From Eubacteriales Family XIII. Incertae Sedis bacterium (lineage in GTDB: Bacteria; Bacillota; Clostridia; Peptostreptococcales; Anaerovoracaceae): a stretch of 19,026 nt of DNA. This document shows, piece by piece, positions 9,836 to 16,774 of this stretch. A program made the position numbers and the translations under genes. The notes under the pieces are model-generated. The model was not told the origin of the DNA. It saw only the letters and a program-made list of their open reading frames with translations, and did no database searches. How positions within the stretch are numbered: the first letter of the stretch is position 1; each line of letters starts with the position of its first letter. The DNA is taken from positions 1 to 19,026 of the forward strand of contig JAISZM010000086.1 in assembly GCA_031269205.1 (NCBI GenBank), read 5' to 3'.

Positions 9836-11023
9836 TCAGATGCCCGCGTCCTTTTTCAGCGCGGCCGCCTTGTCCGTCTTTTCCCACGGCAGATCGAGGT
9901 CGGGGCGTCCGAAGTGTCCGTAGGCCGCCACCTGCCGATAGATCGGCCTGCGGAGTTTCAGGTTTTTGATGATGGCCGCCGGGCGGAAGTCGAAGCGCTT
10001 TTTCAGCAACTCTTCGATCTTGTCGTCCGCGATCTTGCCCGTGCGCCATGTGTCGACGTGTATTGAGAGCGGTTCGGCCATACCTATCGCGTAGGACAGC
10101 TCTATCTCGCACACGTCCGCGATGCCCGCAGCGACGATGTTCTTCGCCGCGTAGCGCGCGTAGTAGCAGGCCGAGCGGTCGACCTTCGTCGGGTCCTTCC
10201 CCGAGAACGCGCCGCCGCCGTGCTTCGCGTATCCGCCGTAGGTGTCCACGATGATCTTGCGTCCCGTCAGTCCCGAGTCGCCGGCCGGTCCGCCGAGGAC
10301 GAAGCTGCCCGTCGGGTTCGTGTAGAACTTCGTCTTGTCGTCGAGGAGCTTCTTCGGTATCGTCGGCACGACGACCTTGTCCCACAGGTCTTTGTGTATC
10401 TGCTTCTGCGTGACGTCCGGGTCGTGCTGCGTCGATATGAGTATCGTGTCGATGCGCGCGATCTTGTCCCCGTCGTACTCAACCGTCACCTGCGTCTTAC
10501 CGTCGGGCCGCAGGTATTTCAGCCTGTTCTTCTTGCGTACATCCGTGAGCTTCAGCGCGAGTTTATGAGCGTAGGCTATCGGAGCCGGCATGAGTTCCGG
10601 CGTCTCCTTGCACGCGAACCCGAACATGATGCCCTGGTCTCCCGCGCCCTCTTGAAGCAAGTTGTCGGCGTTTCTTTTGCCGCGGAATTCGGCCGCAGCG
10701 TTGACTCCCCGGCTGATGTCGGGAGACTGCTCGTGCAGCGAGGTCAAGACGGCAACCGTCTGAGCGTCGAAGCCGTATTCGGCCTTCGTATAGCCGATGT
10801 CTCTGATGACGTCCTTGATGATGCTCTGGATATCGACGTATGACGTCGTCGTTATCTCACCGACGACTATCGCGAGACCCGTCGCCACCATCGTTTCGGC
10901 CGCGACGCGCCCCTGCGGATCCTCCCGGTAGATCGCGTCCAGTATCGCGTCGGATATTTGATCGCACACCTTGTCGGGATGTCCCTCTGTAACCGATTCT
11001 GAGGTAAAATATCTCTTTGCCAT
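9836..11023 (-). CDS. metK: S-adenosylmethionine synthetase
   Basis: Makes S-adenosylmethionine from methionine and ATP in the cytoplasm. At 395 residues it has the usual length. Signatures are GHPDK (14-18, methionine/ATP binding), the hexapeptide region GAGDQGIMFG (126-135) and the P-loop-like GGGAFSGKD (269-277). The ATG at 11023 is supported by an AAGGAG ribosome-binding site a few bases upstream. A leader of about 107 bases begins after a TATAAT at 11131-11136 and contains a nested hairpin, but I do not recognise a known SAM riboswitch in it. metK and secA lie 18 bases apart. SAM made here would also be the methyl donor for PrmC, encoded just upstream. Confidence 0.98.
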   Translation of the reverse strand: MAKRYFTSESVTEGHPDKVCDQISDAILDAIYREDPQGRVAAETMVATGLAIVVGEITTTSYVDIQSIIKDVIRDIGYTKAEYGFDAQTVAVLTSLHEQSPDISRGVNAAAEFRGKRNADNLLQEGAGDQGIMFGFACKETPELMPAPIAYAHKLALKLTDVRKKNRLKYLRPDGKTQVTVEYDGDKIARIDTILISTQHDPDVTQKQIHKDLWDKVVVPTIPKKLLDDKTKFYTNPTGSFVLGGPAGDSGLTGRKIIVDTYGGYAKHGGGAFSGKDPTKVDRSACYYARYAAKNIVAAGIADVCEIELSYAIGMAEPLSIHVDTWRTGKIADDKIEELLKKRFDFRPAAIIKNLKLRRPIYRQVAAYGHFGRPDLDLPWEKTDKAAALKKDAGI

Positions 11024-11056
11024 TTTCTCCTTCTTTCCTGATTCATAGATAAATAC

Positions 11057-11091
11057 CGGATACGGGGCCGCAAAAACAGCCCTCTCATCCG
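11057..11091 (-). promoter_or_regulatory. Nested hairpin in the metK leader
   Basis: On the minus strand an outer CGGAT/ATCCG stem (11091-11087 with 11061-11057) encloses GGGCUG pairing with CGGCCC (one G-U pair) around a 6-base U-rich loop (11082-11065). The structure lies between the promoter and the metK start. It does not show the S-box core or the SMK-box pattern as I know them, so it may be a different regulatory element or chance. Confidence 0.4.
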
Positions 11092-11130
11092 CAACTCTCT
11101 TCCCAAACGCCGCGAAAGCGTTCAGGTTAT

Positions 11131-11136
11131 ATTATA
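11131..11136 (-). promoter_or_regulatory. metK -10 element
   Basis: A perfect TATAAT on the minus strand lies about 107 bases before the metK ATG. The TG lies directly in front rather than one base away, and the -35 is poor (about three of six at 17 bases). Confidence 0.45.
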
Positions 11137-11213
11137 CATTAATTGAGGCTGACTTGCAGAACCTGTGCGGGACTCATGCCAATAACATCGTCACGGTGAG
11201 TGCCGTGGAACCT

Positions 11214-11501
11214 CTATTTGATCAGCTTATAGACCGTGATCTCGCCGTCTTTCGCCTTGTATCGGTCGAGTTGGGGCACGATGCGCGTGAAGTGCTCCGT
11301 CTTCATGTGGGCGTCCAAAGCCTCGGCGCTCTCCCACGTTTCGATGAACGTCACTTCGTCGGGATCGCTCGTCGATTGGTACAGCTCATAGCTGACGCAA
11401 CCGGATTCCTTGCGGGTCTCGCCGATCAGTTCATCCATGAGGTTCAGCGCCTCGTCCTTCGCGCCGTCCTTCAGATAATTCCTCGCCACCACTTTAATCA
11501 T
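11214..11501 (-). CDS. ABM-domain protein (YgiN-like, putative quinol monooxygenase)
   Basis: A 95-residue ferredoxin-fold protein of the antibiotic biosynthesis monooxygenase family. It starts with the strand MIKVVARNYLKDGA, followed by the helix DEALNLMDELIGETRKESGC, then VSYELYQSTSDPDEVTFIETWES, and the helix AEALDAHMKTEHF with the His-rich HxxxxHF-like end. These are the standard strand-helix-strand blocks of the family. Relatives act on quinols or other small aromatics, or only bind hydrophobic ligands, usually as dimers. The activity here is not known. A strong AGGAGG lies nine bases before the ATG. The gene follows prmC after 27 bases and is probably read from the same transcript. Confidence 0.85.
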   Translation of the reverse strand: MIKVVARNYLKDGAKDEALNLMDELIGETRKESGCVSYELYQSTSDPDEVTFIETWESAEALDAHMKTEHFTRIVPQLDRYKAKDGEITVYKLIK

Positions 11502-11528
11502 TGCACATTGCCTCCTTTGACCCCATCA

Positions 11529-12398
11529 CTATTTCATTCGCGCGGATATGACGCGGTCATGCCCGGCGATATCAGGCGTGACCGCTACGCGCACGTAGTT
11601 GCCGTTCTCCCGAAAAAGCGTCGTGACGTCGTGCGCCTGATCGTAGCCGATCTCGAAGAACACCGCTCCCGTCTTGCGGAGGAACGTCGGCGCGCCATCT
11701 ATGATACGTCGATAAAAGTCGAGTCCGTCCTCGCCGCCGTCCAGGGCGGTTATCGGTTCGTGTTCGTATATCTCCCGCTGCAAGGTCGGCAGAACGGAAG
11801 TCCTGATGTACGGCGGGTTGGAGACGATCAGATCCCATTTCGAACCGGTGAATCCCGTTTTAAAACCATCGAACACATCGCTGCGAGTGAACCTGATCTG
11901 CCCTTTCACGCCGATGCGCGATGCGTTCCTCTCGGCAACGGCGAGCGCTCCTTCGGAAATGTCGGACGCCGTCAGCTTCAGTGACGGGAACTTCTTCGCG
12001 AGGCTTATCGCGATGACGCCTGAACCCGTACCGAGATCGAGCGCGGTTTTTGCGGACTTGTTGTCCTTCAGATAGGCGGAGACTTCGTCGGTGAGCAACT
12101 CGGTCTCGGGCCGTGGTATGAGCACGTTCTCATCCACATAGAAACGCCGCCCTTTGAAATCCTGTTCGTTCGTCAGATACTGCGTCGGCGTACCCTCCGC
12201 GCGCTTCTGAACCATCGCAAAGAAAATCTCCGCGTGATCGTCGTCGACTTCTTTCGCCCAGTTCATGAAAATCTTCTGCGGGTCGTATTTGATCGCGTGG
12301 CTGAGCAACATCTCCGCGTCAACCTTGTAGTCGGCATCCCCAGATTCACGCAGGATATTCTCAGCAACCGAAATTATTTCTTTGATTTGCAGTCCCAT
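11529..12398 (-). CDS. prmC: Release factor glutamine methyltransferase PrmC
   Basis: Transfers a methyl group from S-adenosylmethionine to the glutamine of the GGQ motif in release factors. At 289 residues it has the normal size. The N-terminal helical domain binds the release factor. IPRPETE (94-100), the SAM-binding DLGTGSG (121-127) and the catalytic NPPY (194-197) are all present. The ATG at 12398 has no Shine-Dalgarno, but a TATACT lies five bases upstream, so the mRNA may be leaderless (see 12404-12417). Release factor 1 (prfA), the usual neighbour, is absent, while a target, RF2, is encoded about 4.5 kb away on the same strand. Followed by the ABM-fold gene. Confidence 0.95.
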   Translation of the reverse strand: MGLQIKEIISVAENILRESGDADYKVDAEMLLSHAIKYDPQKIFMNWAKEVDDDHAEIFFAMVQKRAEGTPTQYLTNEQDFKGRRFYVDENVLIPRPETELLTDEVSAYLKDNKSAKTALDLGTGSGVIAISLAKKFPSLKLTASDISEGALAVAERNASRIGVKGQIRFTRSDVFDGFKTGFTGSKWDLIVSNPPYIRTSVLPTLQREIYEHEPITALDGGEDGLDFYRRIIDGAPTFLRKTGAVFFEIGYDQAHDVTTLFRENGNYVRVAVTPDIAGHDRVISARMK

Positions 12399-12403
12399 AA
12401 GTA

Positions 12404-12417
12404 AGTATATTCTATCA
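12404..12417 (-). promoter_or_regulatory. prmC promoter, probably giving a leaderless transcript
   Basis: On the minus strand TATACT (12409-12404) ends five bases before the prmC ATG, which would put the transcript start at or next to the start codon. An overlapping extended -10 (TGATAGAAT, 12417-12409) is an alternative that would leave only a few untranslated bases. There is no ribosome-binding site, consistent with either. Confidence 0.45.
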
Positions 12418-12418
12418 T

Positions 12419-12449
12419 GCGAAGGTGATTAAAACCAGATATCCTTCGC
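12419..12449. repeat. Inverted repeat upstream of prmC
   Basis: GCGAAGG (12419-12425) and CCTTCGC (12443-12449) are perfect 7-bp arms around 17 bases. They flank the expected -35 region of prmC and lie just after the DUF1385 gene. It could be an operator or part of the DUF1385 transcript end. No T-run follows it. Confidence 0.5.
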
Positions 12450-12483
12450 GCGTCGAACTCTCAGGCTCTCTCAGGGTTACCGT

Positions 12484-13734
12484 TCAGTCCCCCGCTCGTG
12501 CGGCGGCAGGTTCTCCGCTATCCTCAGGTTCATCCCCCTGTTCCTCCGCCGCCTCGGGCATAGGGCGGCCGTCCTTGTCGCAATAACCTTCGAATGTCGG
12601 CTCGCTCTCATCCACGAGAACGGCCTTCATCGCCGCTATCGCAACTTCGAGCTGTTTTTCATCGGGACGCAACGTGGTCAGCTTCTGGAGCAGCAATCCG
12701 GGAACGCTGAGTATCTTGACGACGGGAGAGGAACTGCTACCCGCCCACCTCAGCAATTCGTAACTCAGACCCGCGATGACCGGGACGAGGACGATGCGCG
12801 AGATAATGCGCGGAACGAGGTCGGGCCACCCAAGCAATGAGAACAGCAACAGGGCGATGACCATGACAAACATGAGAAAGCTCGTGCCGCAGCGCGGGTG
12901 TAGCGTCTCAAATTTTTGGCAGTTCTCGGGTGTCAGTTCGAGTCCGCTCTCGTAACAGTGTATGCACTCGTGCTCGGCGCCGTGAAACCTGAATACCGTC
13001 TGTATGTCCTTCATGCGCGATATCGCCGCGATGTAGAGGATGAACAGAGCGATGCGCAAACCGCCCTCTATGAAATTCAGCGCTACCGCGTTCTCCGTAA
13101 CGTTTCCGAACAGGTTCATCACCCACGTGGGGAGTACGATGAATACACCGACGGTGAACACGACGGCGATGACGACCGCTACGATGAGCACAAAACTCAT
13201 GGCCGCCCCTTCTCCAAAGGTTCTTTCGAGCCAGCGGGTAAACCTGTCCTCCTGTATGAGACCCGCGGACTCGCCGGAATCCGTCGCCGCATCGGTTGAC
13301 GCCAGATCCTGCCCTGCGGTTTCGCCGCCGGGCGACTCGGAATGGCGGTCTGGTTTTGTGTCGTCGGCCGACGCCGCTTCCGTCTCCACGTCGTCCGATT
13401 CCGCGTTTGTTTTCACCTCATTATCGTGCGTTTCGTCGGATACATCCTTCTCGTCCCACGCGCCGACAGCCTCGAGCATCTCGGCCGACTTCATGAGCGA
13501 ACGTACGCCCGTGACGAGCGAATCGACGAAGATGAGTACGCCGCGCACGATGGGAACATCGTACCAACGCCCCCGATGTTTCAGTTTGGCGGTCGATATA
13601 TACAGCTGGTCTGAAGGCGTACGGACGCAGAGAGCGGTTCTGTCAGCGCCCTTCATCATGATACCTTCCATGACCGCTTGTCCGCCGATCTTCGTGGGGT
13701 TGGCGTCCTCTATGAAGATTTTTTTGAAATCCAT
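12484..13734 (-). CDS. DUF1385 family multi-pass membrane protein
   Basis: A 416-residue protein of the DUF1385 family, whose function is not established. The family core is clear: GGQAVMEGIMMKG near the N-terminus (17-29), then the signature FRFHGAEHECIHCYESGLELTPEN (about 248-271) and HPRCGTSFL (279-287). His and Cys in these blocks are candidate metal or catalytic residues. Hydrophobic segments near 178-202, 224-238, 283-301 and 308-324 suggest an inner-membrane protein. Residues about 93-163 are a polar, Asp/Glu/Ser/Thr-rich insert that typical homologues lack. The C-terminal tail is also acidic. The gene starts four bases after the rho stop, with only a weak ribosome-binding site, so translation is likely coupled to rho. 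In many Gram-positive genomes this family sits beside rho, rpmE, prfA and prmC. Confidence 0.92.
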   Translation of the reverse strand: MDFKKIFIEDANPTKIGGQAVMEGIMMKGADRTALCVRTPSDQLYISTAKLKHRGRWYDVPIVRGVLIFVDSLVTGVRSLMKSAEMLEAVGAWDEKDVSDETHDNEVKTNAESDDVETEAASADDTKPDRHSESPGGETAGQDLASTDAATDSGESAGLIQEDRFTRWLERTFGEGAAMSFVLIVAVVIAVVFTVGVFIVLPTWVMNLFGNVTENAVALNFIEGGLRIALFILYIAAISRMKDIQTVFRFHGAEHECIHCYESGLELTPENCQKFETLHPRCGTSFLMFVMVIALLLFSLLGWPDLVPRIISRIVLVPVIAGLSYELLRWAGSSSSPVVKILSVPGLLLQKLTTLRPDEKQLEVAIAAMKAVLVDESEPTFEGYCDKDGRPMPEAAEEQGDEPEDSGEPAAARAGD

Positions 13735-13738
13735 CTGC

Positions 13739-15286
13739 CTATGCGCGTTCGTTCTCGAGAAGTTTGCCCATTATCTTTATGAAGTCGGCGTTGCTGCGCG
13801 TATGGGTGATGTGATCGATGATCATCTCCGTGACTTCCTGCGTACCGAGGTTGGACATCGCGCGCCGCATGAGCCATATGGCGTCGAGCTCATCCTGATC
13901 CATGAGCAGATCCTCGCGGCGTGTCCCTGATTTGTTCAGATTTACGGACGGGAATATGCGCTTTTCCGACAACTTGCGGTCGAGGTGAAGTTCCATATTG
14001 CCCGTTCCCTTGAATTCCTCGAATATGACCTCGTCCATGCGGCTGCCCGTTTCGACGAGAGCGGTCGCGAGTATCGTAATGCTGCCGCCCTCCTCTATGT
14101 TGCGCGCCGCGCCGAAAAACTTTTTCGGTTTGTGCAGGGCGCCCGGATCAAGGCCGCCCGACAGCGTGCGCCCCGACGCGGGAACGACGAGGTTGTACGC
14201 GCGAGCGAGACGCGTTATCGAATCAAGCAGTATCACCACGTCCCTGTGGTGCTCCGCAAGGCGCTGCGCGCGCGCGAGCACCATCTCGGCGACCTTCACG
14301 TGATTCTGCGGCAATTCATCGAAAGTCGAGTATATGACCTCTCCCTTGATCGAGCGCTGCATATCCGTGACTTCTTCGGGACGCTCGTCGATAAGCAGCA
14401 CGATCATCTCGCACTCAGGGTGCGTCTTTTCTATCGTGTTCGCGACGTTCTTCAGAAGTACGGTCTTGCCGGCCTTCGGGGGAGATACGATGAGTCCGCG
14501 TTGGCCCTTGCCAATGGGGGCAATCAGGTTGATGAGCCTTGTCGCTATGTTCTTCGGACCGTCTTCGAGATTGATGCGCTCATTCGGGAATATCGGAGTG
14601 AGGCGTTCAAACGAGGGTCTGTGTATCGCGACCTTCAGGTCGTCGCCGTTGACGTCGAACACGTAGAGCAACGCGCCGAACTTCTCCCCGTCGTTCGGTC
14701 TGCGCGCGACACCCTTGATCTTGTCGCCCGTTTTCAGGTTGAAGCGCCGTATCTGAGCGGGCGCGACGTAGATGTCGTCGCTGCTCGACAGGTAGTTCTC
14801 GAATCGCAAAAACCCAAATCCGCTCTCGGCGAGTTCGAGTATACCCTCGACCTCGTAGCGGTTTTTGTACTTCTCGTCATCCTCCTGGATCTCGCCCCCT
14901 GAAGGCGTGGACGCCGTTGACGGCGCGGGCTGAACGCCACCGTCTCCGTCGGTTTTCTTAATTCCCTGAGCGCCCTGCGCGGGAACGCTCCCTTCGATCG
15001 CGCCGCCGTCAGCGTCGCCTGCCGCGACCCCGCCCGCCGAGGGCAACACCGCGTACTTCTCGGACGGAGACGGTATATCGGACGTAGCCGGCGCACCGCT
15101 CGTATCGTACGCACCGTTCCCGCCGCCATCAGCGGCATCCGGTCCGTTGATAAGAACCTCGAGCAGCTCCTTCTTCTTCATGCGTTCGTAACCCTCGATG
15201 CCGAACGCCTTCGCGATTTCCCTTATCTCGGCTACCTTCTTCGAGCGCAGGATGACCTCTTCCATCTTCCCCAATATTTCTTCCAT
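13739..15286 (-). CDS. rho: Transcription termination factor Rho
   Basis: A hexameric RNA helicase that ends transcription. From the ATG at 15286 it has 515 residues, longer than the approximately 420 of E. coli Rho. Residues 1-46 are the Rho N-terminal helical (SAP-like) domain, and about 48-136 a Gly/Ala/Ser/Pro-rich low-complexity insert. About 143-213 form the cold-shock-like RNA-binding fold (GFGFLRFENYL). Next come the Walker A PPKAGKT (269-275), Walker B ILLDS near 352-356, and the R-loop KGTGN (426-430). The start is set by AAAGGGA just upstream; a TTG eight codons earlier is in frame but lies inside a hairpin loop. A leader of about 250 bases follows a strong promoter at 15542-15569. 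The DUF1385 gene follows after four bases. Confidence 0.97.
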   Translation of the reverse strand: MEEILGKMEEVILRSKKVAEIREIAKAFGIEGYERMKKKELLEVLINGPDAADGGGNGAYDTSGAPATSDIPSPSEKYAVLPSAGGVAAGDADGGAIEGSVPAQGAQGIKKTDGDGGVQPAPSTASTPSGGEIQEDDEKYKNRYEVEGILELAESGFGFLRFENYLSSSDDIYVAPAQIRRFNLKTGDKIKGVARRPNDGEKFGALLYVFDVNGDDLKVAIHRPSFERLTPIFPNERINLEDGPKNIATRLINLIAPIGKGQRGLIVSPPKAGKTVLLKNVANTIEKTHPECEMIVLLIDERPEEVTDMQRSIKGEVIYSTFDELPQNHVKVAEMVLARAQRLAEHHRDVVILLDSITRLARAYNLVVPASGRTLSGGLDPGALHKPKKFFGAARNIEEGGSITILATALVETGSRMDEVIFEEFKGTGNMELHLDRKLSEKRIFPSVNLNKSGTRREDLLMDQDELDAIWLMRRAMSNLGTQEVTEMIIDHITHTRSNADFIKIMGKLLENERA

Positions 15287-15291
15287 GTTAA

Positions 15292-15315
15292 TCCCTTTCG
15301 CGGCTACCAAGCCGC
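15292..15315 (-). promoter_or_regulatory. Hairpin abutting the rho ribosome-binding site
   Basis: On the minus strand GCGGCT, a 4-base loop and AGCCGC form a perfect 6-bp stem (15315-15300). One base after it comes AAAGGGA, the rho Shine-Dalgarno (15298-15292). The hairpin could affect ribosome access or Rho loading. Its loop contains the in-frame TTG, which argues against that codon as the start. Confidence 0.5.
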
Positions 15316-15541
15316 AATCCCTACTTCTACAATGCCGTTGACGGTTGTCTTAACCGACCGTTATTAAAATCCCTATTGCCTTATCGTTGTTTCCGATATC
15401 TCAGTCTGTTGTTGGAATAATCTTCGATTCGATAAGATATATACTGCGGAACTCCCAATCGATCTCTGCCGCGCGTCCTGTCTTGATCGACGCTCATTCG
15501 GCGACCCGCCAATGACAGGCATTTCCTTAAATACTTTATGA

Positions 15542-15569
15542 ATTATAACACGGTTCGAAGAAAAATCAA
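15542..15569 (-). promoter_or_regulatory. rho promoter, extended -10 with partial -35
   Basis: On the minus strand TTGATT (15569-15564) and TATAAT (15547-15542) are 16 bases apart, and the -10 carries the TGT extension (TGTTATAAT). This is the best promoter in the window. It lies about 250 bases upstream of the rho ATG, just after the second LCP gene. No terminator separates the two, so read-through from the LCP genes is possible. Confidence 0.7.
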
Positions 15570-15589
15570 GATGTTTTTAGTAGATTTTT
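15561..15589. repeat. A+T-rich inverted repeat over the rho -35 region
   Basis: AAAAATC (15561-15567) and GATTTTT (15583-15589) are perfect 7-bp arms around 15 bases. They overlap the -35 of the rho promoter and the end of the LCP transcript. An upstream activating A+T element, an operator or a bidirectional terminator are all possible. Confidence 0.4.
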
Positions 15590-15631
15590 GCGCGGTTGAA
15601 CGAACTTTATTTCGGGCGTGTCTTACGATTG

Positions 15632-16774
15632 TCACTCAGTCGAACCGTCCACCGCTGATGAGCTGATGGCGCTGCCCGTGACGGCCTGTTCGCCCCTATA
15701 GACCTCCTTCATCATATCGACCACTTCGCTGTCTTCCGCGGGCAGCCAAAACGACAGACCGCTTACATACCCCGTCGTACCGGGCATCATATGCGACGTT
15801 ATATCGTCCGACCCGAGGTCGGCCGCGTGCGTCGCGAGATAGAGCATAGCCCTGATGTCGATATCGGAATCGGTGTTGTCGACGACCGTCTGCGCAACCT
15901 TCGGCAGATTCAGCCCGAGCGACTCCTTGATGGCGGCCTTGACGAACTTCTGCTGCGCCTCAACGCGGCCTATGTCGCCCTCCTTGTATCCGCTGCGGTA
16001 ACGCAGGAACTGTATGGCGTGTTCCCCGTCGAGTCTCTGCTTGCCCTTCTGCAGATCGATGTAAAGGTTTTGCTTGCGATCCGTATAGTGCATATCGAAG
16101 GGTACGTCTATCGGCACGCCGTCGATAGCGTCGACTATTTTCGCGACGCCGTCGTAATTTATGACCGCGTAGTAGTTGATGTGGATGCCTTGCAGGACAT
16201 CATGAACGGACTTACAGGCGGCCTTGACGCCCTCGCTCTCCATTACGGAATTTATCTTCAGAAAACCTCCGTATGAGTATCCCTCGCGCTCATAGTACGT
16301 ATCGCGCGGCACGGAGATGATATCGAGCTTCTTCGTGTCGGGATCGAAACTCCCGAGCATGATCGTGTCGGTCAGACCCTTCGTTTCGCCCTTGTTGATG
16401 GTGTTGCCGAACAACAGAATGTTCACGCGTTTCGTGTCCTTGAGATCGGGGTCGGTCTTGAATACCCCGCTTGCGGGAATGAGCACGTTCAGTTTTTCAT
16501 CGGTCTGCGCGACGGGTTTGGAAGGTTGCGTCTCAAGCGCGTCGACCTTCTCCATGGGTCTTTGATTCAAAAATGTATCCCACGCGCCGAGCGCCGCCGT
16601 AACGCCGACGAGGCAGCAGATGAATGTTATGACAAAAAACTTCGCGAAAGCCTTACCCGGAGACGCCTTCTTCGCCACGCCTCTCCCGGCGCCGCGTCCG
16701 TCCGTGCCGTTCACGCTCGCTCCGTCTTTATCGACACCCTCGTATCCGTTTGCCGCGCCATCCTGTCCGTTCAC
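15632..16774 (-). CDS. LytR-CpsA-Psr (LCP) family cell-wall ligase, second of a tandem pair
   Basis: A 380-residue membrane-anchored LCP protein. This family joins undecaprenyl-linked glycopolymers such as teichoic acids or capsule to peptidoglycan at the outer face of the membrane. Residues 1-45 are a cytoplasmic Gly/Asn/Asp-rich tail ending in a basic stretch, 46-66 form one membrane segment, and the LCP domain runs from about 116. It holds LTDTIMLGSFD, ISVPRDTYYER (153-163), a hydrophobic region and YKEGDIGRVEAQQKF. The catalytic-site arginine of PRD is present, but the Arg usually found two residues before the Asp of the first motif is Leu. The C-terminus is an extended Ser-rich tail. The start is GTG, overlapping the upstream LCP stop by four bases (GTGA), so the pair is translationally coupled. 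Confidence 0.93.
   Translation of the reverse strand: MNGQDGAANGYEGVDKDGASVNGTDGRGAGRGVAKKASPGKAFAKFFVITFICCLVGVTAALGAWDTFLNQRPMEKVDALETQPSKPVAQTDEKLNVLIPASGVFKTDPDLKDTKRVNILLFGNTINKGETKGLTDTIMLGSFDPDTKKLDIISVPRDTYYEREGYSYGGFLKINSVMESEGVKAACKSVHDVLQGIHINYYAVINYDGVAKIVDAIDGVPIDVPFDMHYTDRKQNLYIDLQKGKQRLDGEHAIQFLRYRSGYKEGDIGRVEAQQKFVKAAIKESLGLNLPKVAQTVVDNTDSDIDIRAMLYLATHAADLGSDDITSHMMPGTTGYVSGLSFWLPAEDSEVVDMMKEVYRGEQAVTGSAISSSAVDGSTE

Larger units (their letters stand above)
11024..11213 (-). other. metK leader and upstream intergenic region
   Basis: This 190-base gap separates the ABM-fold gene from metK. It holds the metK leader with a nested hairpin (11057-11091), a TATAAT element (11131-11136) and a small inverted repeat CACGG/CCGTG (11192-11207) just after the ABM gene's stop. 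No small gene is supported. Confidence 0.6.
15311..15631 (-). other. rho leader and upstream intergenic region
   Basis: This 321-base gap holds a rho leader of about 250 bases, its promoter (15542-15569), an A+T-rich inverted repeat (15561-15589) and a small hairpin CGGTT/AACCG (15342-15356). No small coding region is supported. A long untranslated leader on rho is expected where Rho limits its own synthesis by early termination, as in E. coli. Confidence 0.6.

Noticed and set aside
11024..11136. A SAM-I (S-box) or SMK-box riboswitch before metK
   Set aside because: The leader has hairpins, but I do not see the conserved core segments of either family. It is listed only as an unassigned structured leader.
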